A DNA stretch of 64,000 bases from Sipunculus nudus (GCA_026874595.1 CM049322.1:9878400-9942399), one strand, 5' to 3'; positions 1 through 12,496 are shown, numbered from the stretch's first letter. Notes: a model not told the origin generated them from the sequence alone. Program-made: numbers and translations.

Positions 1-195
1 ACGATTTGTTTCTGATACAAGGCTCACACAAAAGTAGATTGTTATAATGTTGATGATGATGATAAATACTGCATTATGCCCTAATGGGCCTCAATACTTT
101 CTATACTCTGGCATCATATACGCATACATTACACCATAAAGATCGTTGACATTAATTAAATAGACATTTTATTTTCTTAACACTTATGTGTGTAG

Positions 196-486
196 GTATA
201 TGGAATATGAACATCAGGCCAAGAGGGCATTGTGAACGGTCAACAGAGATGGAGTGCGACTGGCGAATTTTTCGTGTTCAAGATGCGGCCAAAGAGACAA
301 CCGTATCAAATTTCAGAATCTCTAACTGTGTACAATTGGTTTCATGCATATGACTACATGTGGGATCACCTATCCTGTTTACATCAACAACATTACCTTT
401 GTGAAAAGACTGTGAAAAGACTGTGTAAAAGACAACAATTTTGTTGCTGTGATAGTTCCATTTTAATAGATAAGGAAACGCTGTAG
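196..486 (+). pseudogene. A0: broken C-terminal CTLD exon, copy of gene A exon 3
   Basis: This is the last exon of a C-type lectin unit whose upstream exons lie outside the window. It follows a TGTAG acceptor identical to that of gene A. Compared with gene A it has a 2-nt deletion just after the acceptor and a TGG to TGA stop at 208-210, where A has the Trp of its IWTSG motif. A compensated pair of 1-nt indels around 320-345 changes the reading frame locally and removes the conserved Cys of the NC motif. A short tandem copy of GAAAAGACTGT near 400-420 replaces the stop and lengthens the tail to the TAG at 484-486. The rest (RWSATGE, YDYMW, QQHYLCEKTV) is clearly lectin. I infer a dead copy. 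The surrounding 1-530 matches 7579-8200. Confidence 0.8.
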
Positions 487-530
487 GCTATTTTCTTGGT
501 GCCATAACCTTGCGCGTACAAAAATACCGT

Positions 531-709
531 TCAAAAACAAATACACACAATATGTTTCGGTTCGTTTTTCGCTGTATGATGCTTCACGTGGTAATACTTT
601 AGTACTATAACCCTTACAGTAATATATTTATACATGTGTTAAGTGTAACCGAAAAAAAGTTAGGCGTGTCTAAAAATATCCACACTGTATTTCCATATTC
701 TACTTAGTT

Positions 710-786
<77 letters not shown>

Positions 787-2744
787 AAAAATGGATTGTG
801 TAGCTTTGCATATAATATTGTCTGGCAATAAAGAACATAGCATTTACTAAAATAGAACCGTTTGGCTCATTTTGGCTCATTTTTGTATCACTTTGGGATA
901 AGCAGCTGATAAAAAACAATTGCCACAAAGTTGATCGTATTACATCGATTTATGGAAGGCGATCACCTAAGTGTTTGTACAAACACATGCATATCCAACA
1001 GTTCAGACATATAATATGGAATCGATTCCATTAACTGACTTGTAAGCAGCAATAGATTTGCACATAACTGTACTATACTGGTACAGTTAAACCTACTGTT
1101 TTAAGTGTTGTATTAAGTGTTCATTTTATCCCCAAACAATAGACAAGAAGAACTTCTGAACAGGCGTTTTTGAATATAAACAGAAGGAAACGTATAAAGT
1201 AGTTTTTTTTAATAATCTATCCTCTGTATGATGAAGGCATGAACTATGTTTTAGTATCAGAGGACATCGTAGCTGTTCTGTAATTTGGATAAAAAGACTG
1301 ATCGATAGATATCGTTCATATCAGAAGTCAAACTGATTTTGGCGAGACTAATAAAACGTAAGCTTATTATAACACATTCATATGTCGACCTCTTGTCTAC
1401 ATATTTACAGTTTGGTTAGCATGTAGCGCCATCTGGTGGCTCAATAGCTAATGATGACCAGTCAGCCTATGCTCAGTATGGGCATACTTCCACTTTATCA
1501 TAGAAGTTGATAAGTGAGCTTTTTCATGGTTAATATGTATCATGTATTGGAACGTCACCATGTGTACAGACTAGGGTATTCTTTATTAAATTCAATTAAA
1601 CCAATTTAACTTCACCCTGCGTTCAGTGTTTGGTGTTGACATCAGTATATGAAAAGCTGAATCTTCTGACGGAGGGGATGACAAGGAATTTATTTTGTCG
1701 TGCTGTTTTCTTAATGCAAAGAATTTAATACAAACATGTTATATTATCATTTCATTTGTACCAGAATCATGTTTTTAGGTTGATTCTCTTCACATACCTA
1801 TTATTTAATGGTTCACTTACGTATAAAGCTGGAATAGAACATGATCGCTCATAAAAAAATTCAGCTGACAATACAAAGGTACAGTTTGTATGCACAATGC
1901 GGAATAATTATCATCTCTACAGCAAATGTTTGGATATGTAGCATTGATTCATGATTTTCACAATAACAAATTATAATTTACGTCCTTAAAAATATGAGGA
2001 CGATGTCAATTATAAAATATTTTCATGCATTTGCGGAACGAAGAAACATAACGATACATTTTAGTTAGTGTTTCAAGAGATACACGCGAACAGATAAATA
2101 ATGTCTATCAAAATAAATCTGAAAAAAAAGAAAACAGGACATGAAGGAATTTAAGAGGGAATATAATTCTGCTCCATTCATTGTTTGCTAGACAGGTTTA
2201 ATCATTCACATTCATATAAATGGAATAAAAAATTAGAAAAAGGTATTATCTTTCAAGATTTCGGGATCCTATTATAATTACGACACACATAATCTTCATT
2301 AATGTCTTCTTCTTTCATGATCAAAGCAAGATAATAATAAAAGATAAAACATAATTTTCTCAAAGAGAAAGTGATTTTGATTGTCGCAACGCAGATAATC
2401 CAAGCCATACCCATAGTGTGTCCTCAAGTACAGACAGTTATTATTCATTGACTATCCGTATGGTAACAATGATTAGAGAAAATCCAAAGCAAGGTGGATA
2501 ACCTGAAGAGCCGCATAATTTCTCTTGTATTTTTTTTTTCGTACGAAAAAAGAAACAGTATCTGAATTTAACTTTTTATTTTTGTAACTAACAATAATAT
2601 GATTTTCTTATGTGCCATATACGGTGTATGGGCATGCAAGGCATGTTGGGAAAAAAACTAAATATTTTTAATTAAACACTATGCATGTACAGCGAATCGC
2701 ATTAACTTTGCTCCTATTATCCTGTATAGCACGTATACTACTTT
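531..2744. other. AT-rich intergenic stretch, no gene seen
   Basis: Past the end of A0 there is a possible AATAAA at 827-832 and a long interrupted TA tract, then sequence without recognisable coding potential on either strand. Around 1875-1910 is a single copy of the motif GTACAGTTTGTATGCACAA, which recurs in degenerate clusters at 11 kb and 40 kb. Confidence 0.5.
714..780. repeat. (TA)n microsatellite
   Basis: Two TA runs separated by TTTATG, 3' of the A0 exon. Confidence 0.95.
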
Positions 2745-3021
2745 TTTGCTTTTGAAAATGGGAGACGGTTTTGTCCAGCACTACCTTCAACTTCATGTGC
2801 CAAATTCGTCTTACGCTTTACCTGTCGTTGTTTCTTGAAATAGCTATTCCACGGTGAGAAGCGCAGCCTGAAGGGCAGGGGCAAAGTTATGCTAGCGTTG
2901 TGACTGAAAATACAGACTTTCAGAAGTATCATAAAGTCTACACACACAGGTTTAGCCAGCCCTTCACAGGTGGTTGCATTCTTTTTGTCTTATTTCCGTG
3001 CCGGGCTACATCATGTCTGCT
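2745..3021 (-). pseudogene. Broken copy of the PAN-like exon of a lectin unit
   Basis: Read on the minus strand, this fragment starts after TATAACAG, the same acceptor context as genes B and C, and shows recognisable pieces of their first visible exon. These are GAAATA before a gap, a KECNHL-like stretch, CVDFMILLKVCIF (B has ADFIILPNVCIL), a YFKKQR segment (B has YKKHRE) and an EGSAGQNRLPF segment (B has EGLSGTESPF). There is an in-frame stop (ATG ATG TAG) soon after the acceptor, an internal deletion that removes the RRVHKKL part, and at least one frameshift. No CTLD exon follows downstream on the minus strand, so this is an orphan, decayed exon. Confidence 0.75.
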
Positions 3022-3935
3022 GTTATAGCTGATTTGTATAAAAGACATACAATTCTTGTCAATTAAGCGCATATTTATGAATGTTTATCCTGACTGTTGA
3101 GTATTCATGAACTTATTTACAAGCAAAATGCATGGGTCTAGGTAAAAACCTTCTCATCCGACTGCACATTGTTTACGATGATGAACTTATACCAACAGAT
3201 TTTCCATAATAAAAAACCTGGTTTTATTATAGAATAAGAAAATGTTGATGCTTTTTTTTAAATCTGCTTTCGCTACATATTACTCAGTATTCTGATTTTC
3301 ATCTTAACTGCAAGTGATCTCCAAGATACTCTTTTGCATATTGTTTAAACATTCGTCTTATATTATTTTCGTAAACAATACGATCTGTCCAATACTGATT
3401 TATGGTTTGGTTCTTTTACCAATATTTATTTTTTATCTACATTTATACATTTAAGCATGAATTTGATTTGAAAATAAGAATGCGAGCCGTTAATATTTGA
3501 GTATGCCTACTGTAAAATATCTTGATTTCTGCAGCTTGGTTACCTCTAGAAGAACCATGTTCATTGTTTTTGACACACCTGTCATGGAATTTGGTCCTTA
3601 TTCCATGACAAGAAGCTTCGACTTTTAGAATAAATTTCCATGCAAAATTAAGCACATGTTAGCTCATTAAATAAATTAACATAAACGGGTATTAAAATCG
3701 TTCAGATCAACACACAGGCCTGAATGATATGAACAAAGGTTCCAACTTAGCGATATAGACAACGCTCCTTTTACTATGATACAATTTAACTCTATTTACC
3801 ACCACTGTACTCTTTTTTCTAAGACACGCTTAACATAGTTTGCCAAATGTACTCTTAACTACATGCGTTTTTTATCGGCCATTTCAATGCTTGTTTCTAC
3901 AAACACAAGTCAGGCATGTCTGCTATTATAAATTA

Positions 3936-3953
3936 TTATATATATATATAGAC

Positions 3954-3984
<31 letters not shown>

Positions 3985-4010
3985 TGTATATAAATATATA
4001 TATATATATA
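3936..4010. repeat. (TA)n microsatellite, interrupted
   Basis: TA runs broken by GACA, TGTA and TAAA. Confidence 0.95.
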
Positions 4011-4407
4011 AATTCAGACAACCGGAGGGCTAGCTTTTGGCTATTTATAAAAAGGAAAATCTAACGACACGAAAATATGGTATGGTGAGGTTTAGATTCT
4101 AAATAGTTTTAAACATCACGTTGAAAACCAATTAATTTCACCTTAACGAGATAAGGAAAAACATATTTTCAGGTTTTAATTGTGTAGGCCGGTACCTCAT
4201 GTCTTCACTGTCCAAACTCATAGACGGTAGGTTGTATGGTCTTTGTATATGTTTGAAAGAATTAAAATGATTTAATCTTACTTAAATCTGATATCAAATA
4301 ATTTTCTATCAGTTTCTCATATACACCAGCGTCAATCGTTTCCTTTTGATTTCGATTTAGGTCAAACACCAGTTTTTAATATTCATAAGCAATGCATTTC
4401 TGATATT

Positions 4408-4475
4408 TTATATATATATACGTATATGTATATATATATAATAATAATATATATGAATTTAATATGTATATATAG

Positions 4476-4521
<46 letters not shown>
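4408..4521. repeat. (TA)n microsatellite, compound
   Basis: About 110 bp of TA with several interruptions; the last 45 bp are uninterrupted. Confidence 0.95.
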
Positions 4522-4530
<9 letters not shown>

Positions 4531-5169
4531 TACATTAGAAGGCTTATAAAGGACAGTATGAACCTCTACATTATAATATCTCTATATATATATCTTCCTC
4601 TCTGACGAATATCAAGATATGTCTTAGCCAATGACTGACATCGGTTATTGGGTCGCCTATCTTTAGATTAGTCACAACTAATAACCGATCTTAAGTTGGG
4701 TCCGACCCATTTTCCTAACTTTTTGGGGATCAGGTTTAGAAAAGGCGAGATGGTTTATTAGGATATTAAGATGCCAGGGTTCAATTGGGGCCATGACTAA
4801 AAATACTGATAGTACTAATAGTTAAACAGCAATATATTATTAATATATCGCGTTACTTAATCATATCCTTTTTTAACATGTAATATCATTATATGAACAG
4901 AACACCAAACAAAAACGTAGAAATGTATTAATTTTATTTTAAACAAATAATGTACAATTAAAATCATTAAAGTTTCCAGACTTTCCACACACCGACATTT
5001 CACATATAATACAACATCTAACCATTTACTTCAGATTCAACGAGAGAATATAGTACACGATATGAACTGTTTTGGAAATCGGGACTGGTTACTTACACGT
5101 GAATTTAAGAACAAATTTCCATTTGTATTAATGCACAGGTCCTTCGAAGAGAGATTAACAAATATAATA

Positions 5170-5247
5170 CCTCAGTCGACCCAACATAACTGATGGGTTT
5201 ATCAGTAGATCAAGGAATCAGTAGAAAAATCGGTATGTGTGTGTTTG

Positions 5248-5304
<57 letters not shown>

Positions 5305-6290
5305 GGGCTAGAATTTATCATGTATAACAAATTGTTAAATGTTTTTAGATTGTGAGCAGTACGTTGACATCCTAAAGTACAGCGTACCAAATTATGATGC
5401 AAAACAATTAGCATATTGTGCAGATCATTTTATTCCACCATAACCAATAAAGGTTTCAATGAGGGCTTCAATATTCTTCCATGCCTATTATAAAGACTAC
5501 ATATATGGTTGTCATCATTTCCCATCAGTGTAAGAAGAACTGTCTGGTAGAATGTAATTGGTATACTTTATTTTGCTGTCAAGAACGTTTATTTAAACAT
5601 GGAGACATACATTAGACGTACCTTGGTGTCATGTAAAATGTCATTAGACTGTTAATCCTCTGTGATGTTTTTTTGAGACGGGTGTGTGTTGTCAATTTCG
5701 TTCGGTAATACGTATTAACAGCTTGGTGACTGTCCGGCAAGACCTGATAATAAATGCGCATATGCATTTTTACATTTCACTTTTCTATTTACTTATCTAT
5801 TAAACTTAACAAAGGTTTATTTGATTTTAATTGAGTTTATTTTAAAAGTGATGCAACAGAAAATGAAATTTAAAAATATAATAAGAATGCATGATATTGT
5901 TCCTCTTGTTCAGTACGTTAATCAAGGCTGGTCCACCCGATCTCCTGTGGCTGTTGGACTGCATAATGGGTTATTTAAAGTCATACATTGCGATCATTCT
6001 CATCATATTTTACCGTTAGTAAAGCTTCAAGAAAAATGCAACATAAACAAATCTTTACAGGGATAATGTGAACCTGAACGTAAGATAAGAAGTTGTCATG
6101 GTTAAAGTTCACCCTTCTGACGTGAAAGCATTAATTACTACTCAATCGAAAACAATAAGTAATGGATTAAGTTATAAGCATAGAATAATTTCTCTATAAT
6201 ACAAGCGTTTTGTCATTTTTAAAGCAGTTGTAAAAAACGTACTCTTATCCTTAGGCCATCGGTTGTATTATATTATGCCGTGTGACGTAA
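5170..6290 (+). repeat. Arm of a dispersed inverted duplication (partner 52290-53460)
   Basis: Read in reverse complement, this segment matches 52290-53460 over most of its length. Shared blocks include the TA tract, the stretch coding a TAHNLKTF peptide, a GACAACCATAT block, the GTTCTTGACAGC block and a block ending near CTTATCCTT. Many indels and substitutions separate the two copies, so the duplication is old. An 81-codon frame at 5821-6066 lies inside but is broken in the partner, so I do not call it a gene. Confidence 0.75.
5251..5302. repeat. (TA)n microsatellite
   Basis: Uninterrupted TA run preceded by a short GT-rich stretch; the partner repeat has a TA tract at the same place. Confidence 0.95.
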
Positions 6291-6596
6291 AGCATCATTA
6301 ATAGCCATATTTGTTCATGTATGTCCAAAAGAAATATCTTATCATAATAGTAACATGTCAATATGCCCGCATGAAGTTGTGTGTATGGTAGATAAAAATG
6401 GGACACTGAAAAGGTAAATTTACATAAAGGAAAACACTTTGGCATATATATAATTAAAATGTTGAGCGAAATGTATTTTCTTAAAGTAACAGATATTCCG
6501 ATTTCCACAAAGAGAAAAACTCGGAAAAACAATTAATACGTTAAACGATTTCTGATATCAAGTATTAACTCGATCACGTATGAATGCATTACCAAG

Positions 6597-6935
6597 CCTT
6601 GCCGTCGAAGACATCCATGGACACAGATATCCGGCGCGTTCACCAAGTAAAGATATCTAGTAAGGAATGCAAAAAACTTTGCGAGAGACAGACCGCGCCG
6701 TTGTGTGTGCAAGGTTACATACTCCCTGGCGTTTGTGTCCTGTCTAAACGCCCTGTCACCAACCCATCAGACAAACGCTGCTCATCACACCTTGTTGGTC
6801 AGACAGTTAAGGGCAGTGACGTCTTGCCACAAGAGGTAAACCATCAGAATGATGAACAGGAACATCCGCTTACAAGCAAGGAACAGCACGAAGTGCGGCA
6901 TCGTAAACACAGCCAGCAATCTGCAAATGTTCGAA
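6597..6935 (+). CDS. Gene A exon: PAN/apple-like segment and linker
   Basis: The exon starts after ACCAAG, a poor acceptor without a pyrimidine tract, and ends at CGAA|GTAGGT. It encodes the conserved IRRVH and SSKEC motifs and five cysteines spaced C-x3-C-x7-C-x9-C-x14-C, matching genes B and C in all but the last interval. This spacing and the CVL after the fourth Cys resemble the core of PAN/apple domains. The last 50 residues are polar (many Q, E, H, S) and probably a flexible linker. The acceptor is the least certain border of this gene. Confidence 0.7.
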
Positions 6936-8137
6936 GTAGGTATTGTTGATCTGTATACAGAAAATCGACATATAACTACGGTACTTCAAACTTTAAACAA
7001 ATACTAATTTCAGAAACATGTGTTTCAGCAGAGCTTTTCAAAATATATTTCAAAAATTATATTTAATCGTTGTTTAAAATGTATAGTGTTTCCGTAGCTA
7101 CGAATTGACATCACATAATTTATTACATGTTGAACTAGTCTTCAATGCTGTAAAATGTAAGATTATTTTAACCAGTAAAATTTGGTGATAGTTTCATATG
7201 GTAAATGAATTTAACTGTGTTTTAGGTTGTCCACTTGGTTTCAGTTTTCTGTACACCGCTCTGAGATCCAGGGATAAAGTCGGCTCTTGTTACCATATTG
7301 GAAAAACAGAGGTTACGCGGGAGTCGGCAAAGAATATTTGCGAGAAGAGAGGGTCCAAGCTTGTCAGCATTGAAACCGAGGCAGAGCAGAAACACATAGT
7401 ATCCATGTTGAAGAGCTCCGCCATAAACGGTAATGACACCCTTAGCATAATGGCAAATATATAAACAAAAATCAAAATCAATAAAACAAGGTCTGTATTT
7501 ATTTTTCTTAACACTAAATCTTTGGCAAAGAATACGCATTAATTCTGAGTACGCATTCATTCTATTTCATAAACGACAAAATAATACGACTTGTTTCTTA
7601 TACAAGGCTCACGAAAAAAGTTGATTGTTATGATGTTGATGATAAATACTGCATTATGTCTTAATGGGCCACTTGTACTTTCTACACTCAGGCATCATAT
7701 ACGCATAGATCAGACCATTCAGATAGAACCCCATGAATTTACATTGGACACCTAGTGTTACACATTTTTCTCGGTACCGAACCATTCCTGTAAAACAGGA
7801 TGATACTAATAGTTAAAACTCTTTCTTGAGACTGTTTCATGGTCATGTTGTTGATCATGGTCGTTTACATTAATTAAATAGAAATTTCATTTTCTTAATA
7901 TTTATGTGTGTAGGTATTCTTGGAATATGGACATCAGGCCAAGAGGGCATTGTGAAAGGTCAGTGGAGATGGAGTGCAACTGGCGAACTTTTCGTGTTTA
8001 AGATGTGGGCCAAGGGACAACCGAATCAAATTTTCAGATTCTTCAACTGTGTACGATTGGTTCCAGCATATGACTACATGTGGGAAGTCCTATACTGTTT
8101 ATCTCAACAACATTACCTGTGTGAAAAGACTGTGTAA
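6597..8137 (+). CDS. Gene A: secreted-type PAN-like + C-type lectin domain protein (three visible exons)
   Basis: The exons are 6597-6935, 7226-7429 and 7914-8137, all joined by phase-1 introns (290 and 484 bp) with GT/AG borders. They encode about 113 + 68 + 74 residues. The order is a five-cysteine PAN/apple-like segment, a polar linker, then one long-form CTLD. CTLDs bind sugars, proteins or other surfaces, often through Ca2+; here the residues of Ca2+ site 2 read QPN in the GQPNQ loop. All six CTLD cysteines are present and the frame is open to a TAA at 8135-8137. No hydrophobic signal sequence is visible in these exons, so an upstream signal exon is expected. An in-frame ATG at 6584 could also start translation, but the aligned homologues begin at the acceptor. 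I recognise the family, not a named orthologue. Confidence 0.8.
7226..7429 (+). CDS. Gene A exon: N-terminal half of CTLD
   Basis: The borders are TTTTAG|GTTGTCC and AAACG|GTAATG, both phase 1. The 68 codons contain the long-form start CPLGF, the paired Cys in GSCYH, the helix Cys in NICEKRG and the hallmark LVSIETEAEQ (LxSI..EAE in the family). Confidence 0.9.
7914..8137 (+). CDS. Gene A exon: C-terminal half of CTLD and stop
   Basis: After TGTGTGTAG the frame reads GILGIWTSGQEG and then QWRWSATGE, the fold core equivalent to the WxW..G of CTLDs. Next come MWAKGQPNQ (Ca2+ site 2 loop), FNC, YDYMWEVLYC and finally HYLCEKTV before TAA. The usual WND motif of Ca2+-binding lectins is WEV here, so metal or sugar binding may be weak. 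Confidence 0.9.
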
Positions 8138-8306
8138 AAGACACAAATTTTGTTGCAGTGATAGTTCTATTTTGATAGATAGAGAAACTCTGTAGGCTGT
8201 TTTATCAGCGGGAACCTTGACGGATATTTTTTGGAGCACGCCATTACTTTGAACCTATAAGATTACCCGTCTATACAGAAGAGAATACAACAACTCATTT
8301 TTTCGC

Positions 8307-8312
8307 AATAAA
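8307..8312 (+). promoter_or_regulatory. Candidate polyadenylation signal of gene A
   Basis: AATAAA lies about 170 bp after the gene A stop codon, in AT-rich sequence. Such hexamers are common by chance here. Confidence 0.35.
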
Positions 8313-8319
8313 ATGCTTA

Positions 8320-10950
8320 TGTTAACATTATAACATCTTGAATTTCGTACACTTTGGTTTATTGATTTTATTCTTTGAAATAAATCGTGTATGCACCAAG
8401 AGGAAAATGATAGATGTTTTATATAAATAATGCTCCATTTTCGTTACGGTAAACAAACATGCATGGAAGCCAATTCAACATTAAGCATTGAACAATGCTT
8501 CCTCTTCTCTACTTGTCAGTATCCGGCTAAAATTTTCGGATATATTGTTGCAGTTTGAATTTTTATACTGTAAGAATCTGTGTTTATCTGTGTTTAAAGG
8601 GTTTATCCACCGGAAGGATGGTCAGTTAACTGTCACGACATGTCTTTTCCTTCGACCTATGAAGCAACTTTGTAATGTGTTAACGGCCAGTTAATCATTA
8701 CAATTTTCACTGTCTATATATTCAATCAGAGACCTGTAGGTATGCCACTTATGCTTTAAAATTGTCAAAGCTGTGACATTTTGAAGCTAATTATCTAGTT
8801 TTTCTCATGGTTGAAAATCAGGTAATAGGATACTCCACGCCAAGCATCTTGAACTGCACAGCCAATATAAAAAGAAATTCAGAACCTCGTGAACAATATA
8901 AAACGATACGAACATAAACAATTTTTTTCGGGATAATTTATCTTTATTACAACAGAACGTCTTTAGACGTGTATCCCTGTGATTATAGATTGAAAAACAC
9001 AAATTGAAGTAACTGGTGTTGGTTAAACATAAAAAAAGATGTGAATTATGTTATATGTAAAATGGTGCCCGAACTATCCATATGCCGTCGAAATCACTCT
9101 CCAGGTATATCTGCCTTCCCGGGTGGTTCCACGTCACACTCTCACTTTGACACAGTCATAATATTTGTGTCATCTTTTTTTTCAGATTTAAAGCATATTA
9201 TCACAGAATGGCTGTCATACACAACCGTCGTATTCGTTGCAGATCTTTCCAGGGACTAGGTTATTATTTTTTTAAAAAAAGAGGATTAAAATATGATCAC
9301 AATTAATTTTCCTCTTGCGCAAGTCATTGTATTTCTTTTTGATATTCGGTTTTTATTAACACGTTTATGTTCTGTGTAGTTTTGATACGCCTTATGCGGG
9401 AATATGCTTTTTATGAATAATAAATATACCCATCCGTGTACAACAGTGACTTCGTACTCCAATAAATTAGGTTAAGAAAAGGATAATTTAAACCAAACAC
9501 TGCACACGCTCATACTGAATTATGAGCCTTTGAAAAGTATCACTGCATTAATTGTTATAAAATATTGCCTTCATTCATTAGTATTTTAAAGTTTTAAAAA
9601 TTCTGCAGTAGTCTTAAAATGGAACACCACATATTTCTCACTAGCTTTATATTAAATAGGAGAGAAGTCCCTTTAAGATATTGCCTATAACCAAAGATAA
9701 AATGTCAACAGATAAAGCATGCGAAGGATCGCAATGCCCTTGTACACACTCATAGTACGGAAAAATCGACTGAGAAGAAAACAACACGAATGGATTCAAG
9801 CAAATATCTTTCAATTATGATAACATTACTGGAACTCACACCCAAGACTGTCAGACTGTTCCTATTTATATTTATTCGCTTCGCCAGTGTACAATTGTAT
9901 AACACGAAGCACACTATTGCAGCCTAAAAAACAGGATAATTTAAATACAGGGAAATGTGCCTCAGCAAAGTACAAAGACTTCCTCCTAAAACATTTTATA
10001 ATTAAAAATCAAACAACTTGTGCAAAGATACGAATGCATTTCAGTAAATGCAATGTTATTTCTTTATAAAATACATACATATATTGTGAGAAATATTTTC
10101 ATGACCTAGAGCATAACATTATATCATGGTAAATCATTAAAGCTTCAAGACATGGATACATATATACACAATTACCCGTAAACGTTAATCATTCAATCTG
10201 GTACATTTAGAAATCCATTCAGAATTGTTTTACTTATTAAAAAACGTTAAACCTTTTTTTTCACACTCCGTAGTGTAAGGGAACTCAAATATCGAAGCAT
10301 AAAACTATATTCGAATGTCCGACATCCACTAATTCCGAACCCAAATATCCACTAACTTCTTGCCAGGTATCAATGTAAAATTATAGTCAACAAAAATATA
10401 AACGAACACTCCTGAACACCAACCCTGAACTTTTTCCTACGCACTGGTACTCATACATATCTTAATCCACTGTTATGTAAATAAGATCGTTGAAGAAGAG
10501 AATACTTTATGATGGTCTAAGATAAGTCTGGTAGTGGATTTTGATGTCTTATCCGTGGTAGTATATGGTCTTACACTGACATACTTTCATCTGGTTGAAA
10601 TCGACCGGAATGTTCTTTCAGGAAAATTTCCCTTTTTAAATTGTTAAAATGAACGGCCTTGGGAAGAATAGAGAGCTAATCTTCATTTTTTTTTATGATT
10701 CTACATGCCGTGTGGTCTTTTTCCAGTAATTTCTGAGAAAAATAATAATTTTACTGACAATGATTTTACATGTGTGTACGTAAGAATGCAACAAATTCAA
10801 TACCAGTGAATATTTACATTTTTTTCTGATTCAAACTGATGTTTAAAGATAATTACTAAAAAATGAACGGCCTGCGATTTGTGCTGGAATATATAAGATT
10901 AGCTAATACAATATCATATTCGCATATAGCTTAGATTCATGAATTTTGCA
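8320..10950. other. Intergenic stretch, no gene seen
   Basis: About 2.6 kb of AT-rich DNA. Short frames at 8488-8694 (+), 8805-9002 (-), 9041-9259 (+) and 9887-10069 (+) show no recognisable domain, splice context or conservation within the window. Confidence 0.5.
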
Positions 10951-10989
10951 CGGTACCGAAATATTCATTTTCTATATAAGATCAAAATT

Positions 10990-11177
10990 TTTTATGACAT
11001 ATATGTTTACCAACAGCTGAGATATATTTCGGTTGTACAATACGTAATAATAATATATTTCAAGTGACAGATTATTATCCTTGGGTATAACGCACGATGT
11101 TTGTAATCTACATGAGGCCCCTTGACATATTTACATTTGAGCGTATAGGGTCAAGGCGTATTCATTATAGCCATATT

Positions 11178-11259
<82 letters not shown>

Positions 11260-11760
11260 CAATTAGAAGGGTACGTATCTTATGCTCCAAACGGAGTCGC
11301 CATATGATATACATGTTCAACAACAGCCCAGGTGCATTTCGCAAGTAACCTACGAAATAGTCATACACTTTTTTATGTTCATGAAAAGCATATACTTGTT
11401 CAAAATACAGATAAATTTATAATAAAAATATTCATCAATAGCACAAGCACAATCTTTCAGTACAAAAGTGAACAGTTATATAATAAATATATTCTCACGT
11501 AAAACATTTACATTTCGTAAGCGAAATACGGAATAATCATATTTAATGTATGCTCACTTATAGCCCAAGTTAATTTCATCCATTATTATGTACACTATGA
11601 AATGGTCAGCATAATATGTTTTGTCAGCAGTAAATCTGTTACGTTTCATATGTACACAAAGGGATACTCCTATTATATATGTATGTGTTTTTGTGTTCAC
11701 CAATAGGTGAGGTATATCCCGTATGCACAATCAAAAGGACTGTTAAGCATATAATAAAGT
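10990..11760 (+). repeat. Cluster of a degenerate, loosely spaced motif (partner cluster 39490-40320)
   Basis: A motif like CAATAGCYCAGGTACATTT, followed by GTATGCACAATA and an AT-rich stretch ending in a GTTCA-type block, recurs at about 11013, 11317, 11427, 11552 and 11697. Copies are strongly diverged, spaced irregularly by about 110-300 bp and interrupted by a TA tract. The same motif forms a second cluster near 40 kb. Confidence 0.55.
11184..11255. repeat. (TA)n microsatellite
   Basis: About 70 bp of TA with one CA interruption. Confidence 0.95.
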
Positions 11761-12496
11761 CACATGAATCATGCATTTTCACATTGATGGGAAACTATAA
11801 ATTTGATAAAGCGTAAGAATCCAAGGCCAGTGTTTAACGTTTAAGAGGTATTCGTAAACATAATAATTAACAAGTTCCGTGTACCCCAAGATCAAGGATA
11901 TACTGGAAACACCCAGTATTAAGGATGAAACTTTACATCTATAAAAACAATATAGATGTTTTAAGTTTCAAGCGAGACTTAAAATAATTAGGTTTAATTG
12001 TGTTTCATTCTCTCTACAGCAAAATCATTAACAGACATATTTTTGGTATAATAATTACAGTTTGTATTGCTTCCTGTTTTGTTAAGGTTCATGGATATAC
12101 CAAACATGTTTAAATCATCCCCAATGTTATTTGGGATATTTATAAGAAACCTCGCACCTAGGGTTGTACGCTATTTCATTTGGCTCTTGTTCTAGCGTAT
12201 CCCTGATGCATCACTTTTTTTCTTACCCAGTATCGCAGTATCGCTAGGCAAGGAAGCTGTTATATCGGTTTTAATTGACTTAAATTGACTTAAAAGAAAA
12301 ATACCTTTAAATATGAACTGTGTTTCAAAGTCGAATAAAGAAACGTCTGCTATAATAAAAATATAGTGCTGTCCATTATTAAAATCACACCTGCCCTGCT
12401 GCGCATTTGAACAGCTCAAACTGAAAAAAACGGGACTCCAGATTCACTCAGTACGGCAACCGCTATATAAGGAATATTCAGCTGGTGAATGTGTCT
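11760..12496. other. Intergenic stretch downstream of gene B, no gene seen
   Basis: AT-rich sequence. A 75-codon frame on the minus strand at 12192-12419 has no recognisable motif. Confidence 0.45.

Larger units (their letters stand above)
3022..5169. other. AT-rich intergenic stretch with two TA tracts
   Basis: I see no gene here. The short frames in this stretch mostly run through TA repeats or lack any recognisable family. Confidence 0.5.

Noticed and set aside
5821-6066. 81-codon open frame (+)
   Set aside because: It lies in the inverted duplication; the partner at 52.5-52.7 kb is not open, and no domain is recognisable.
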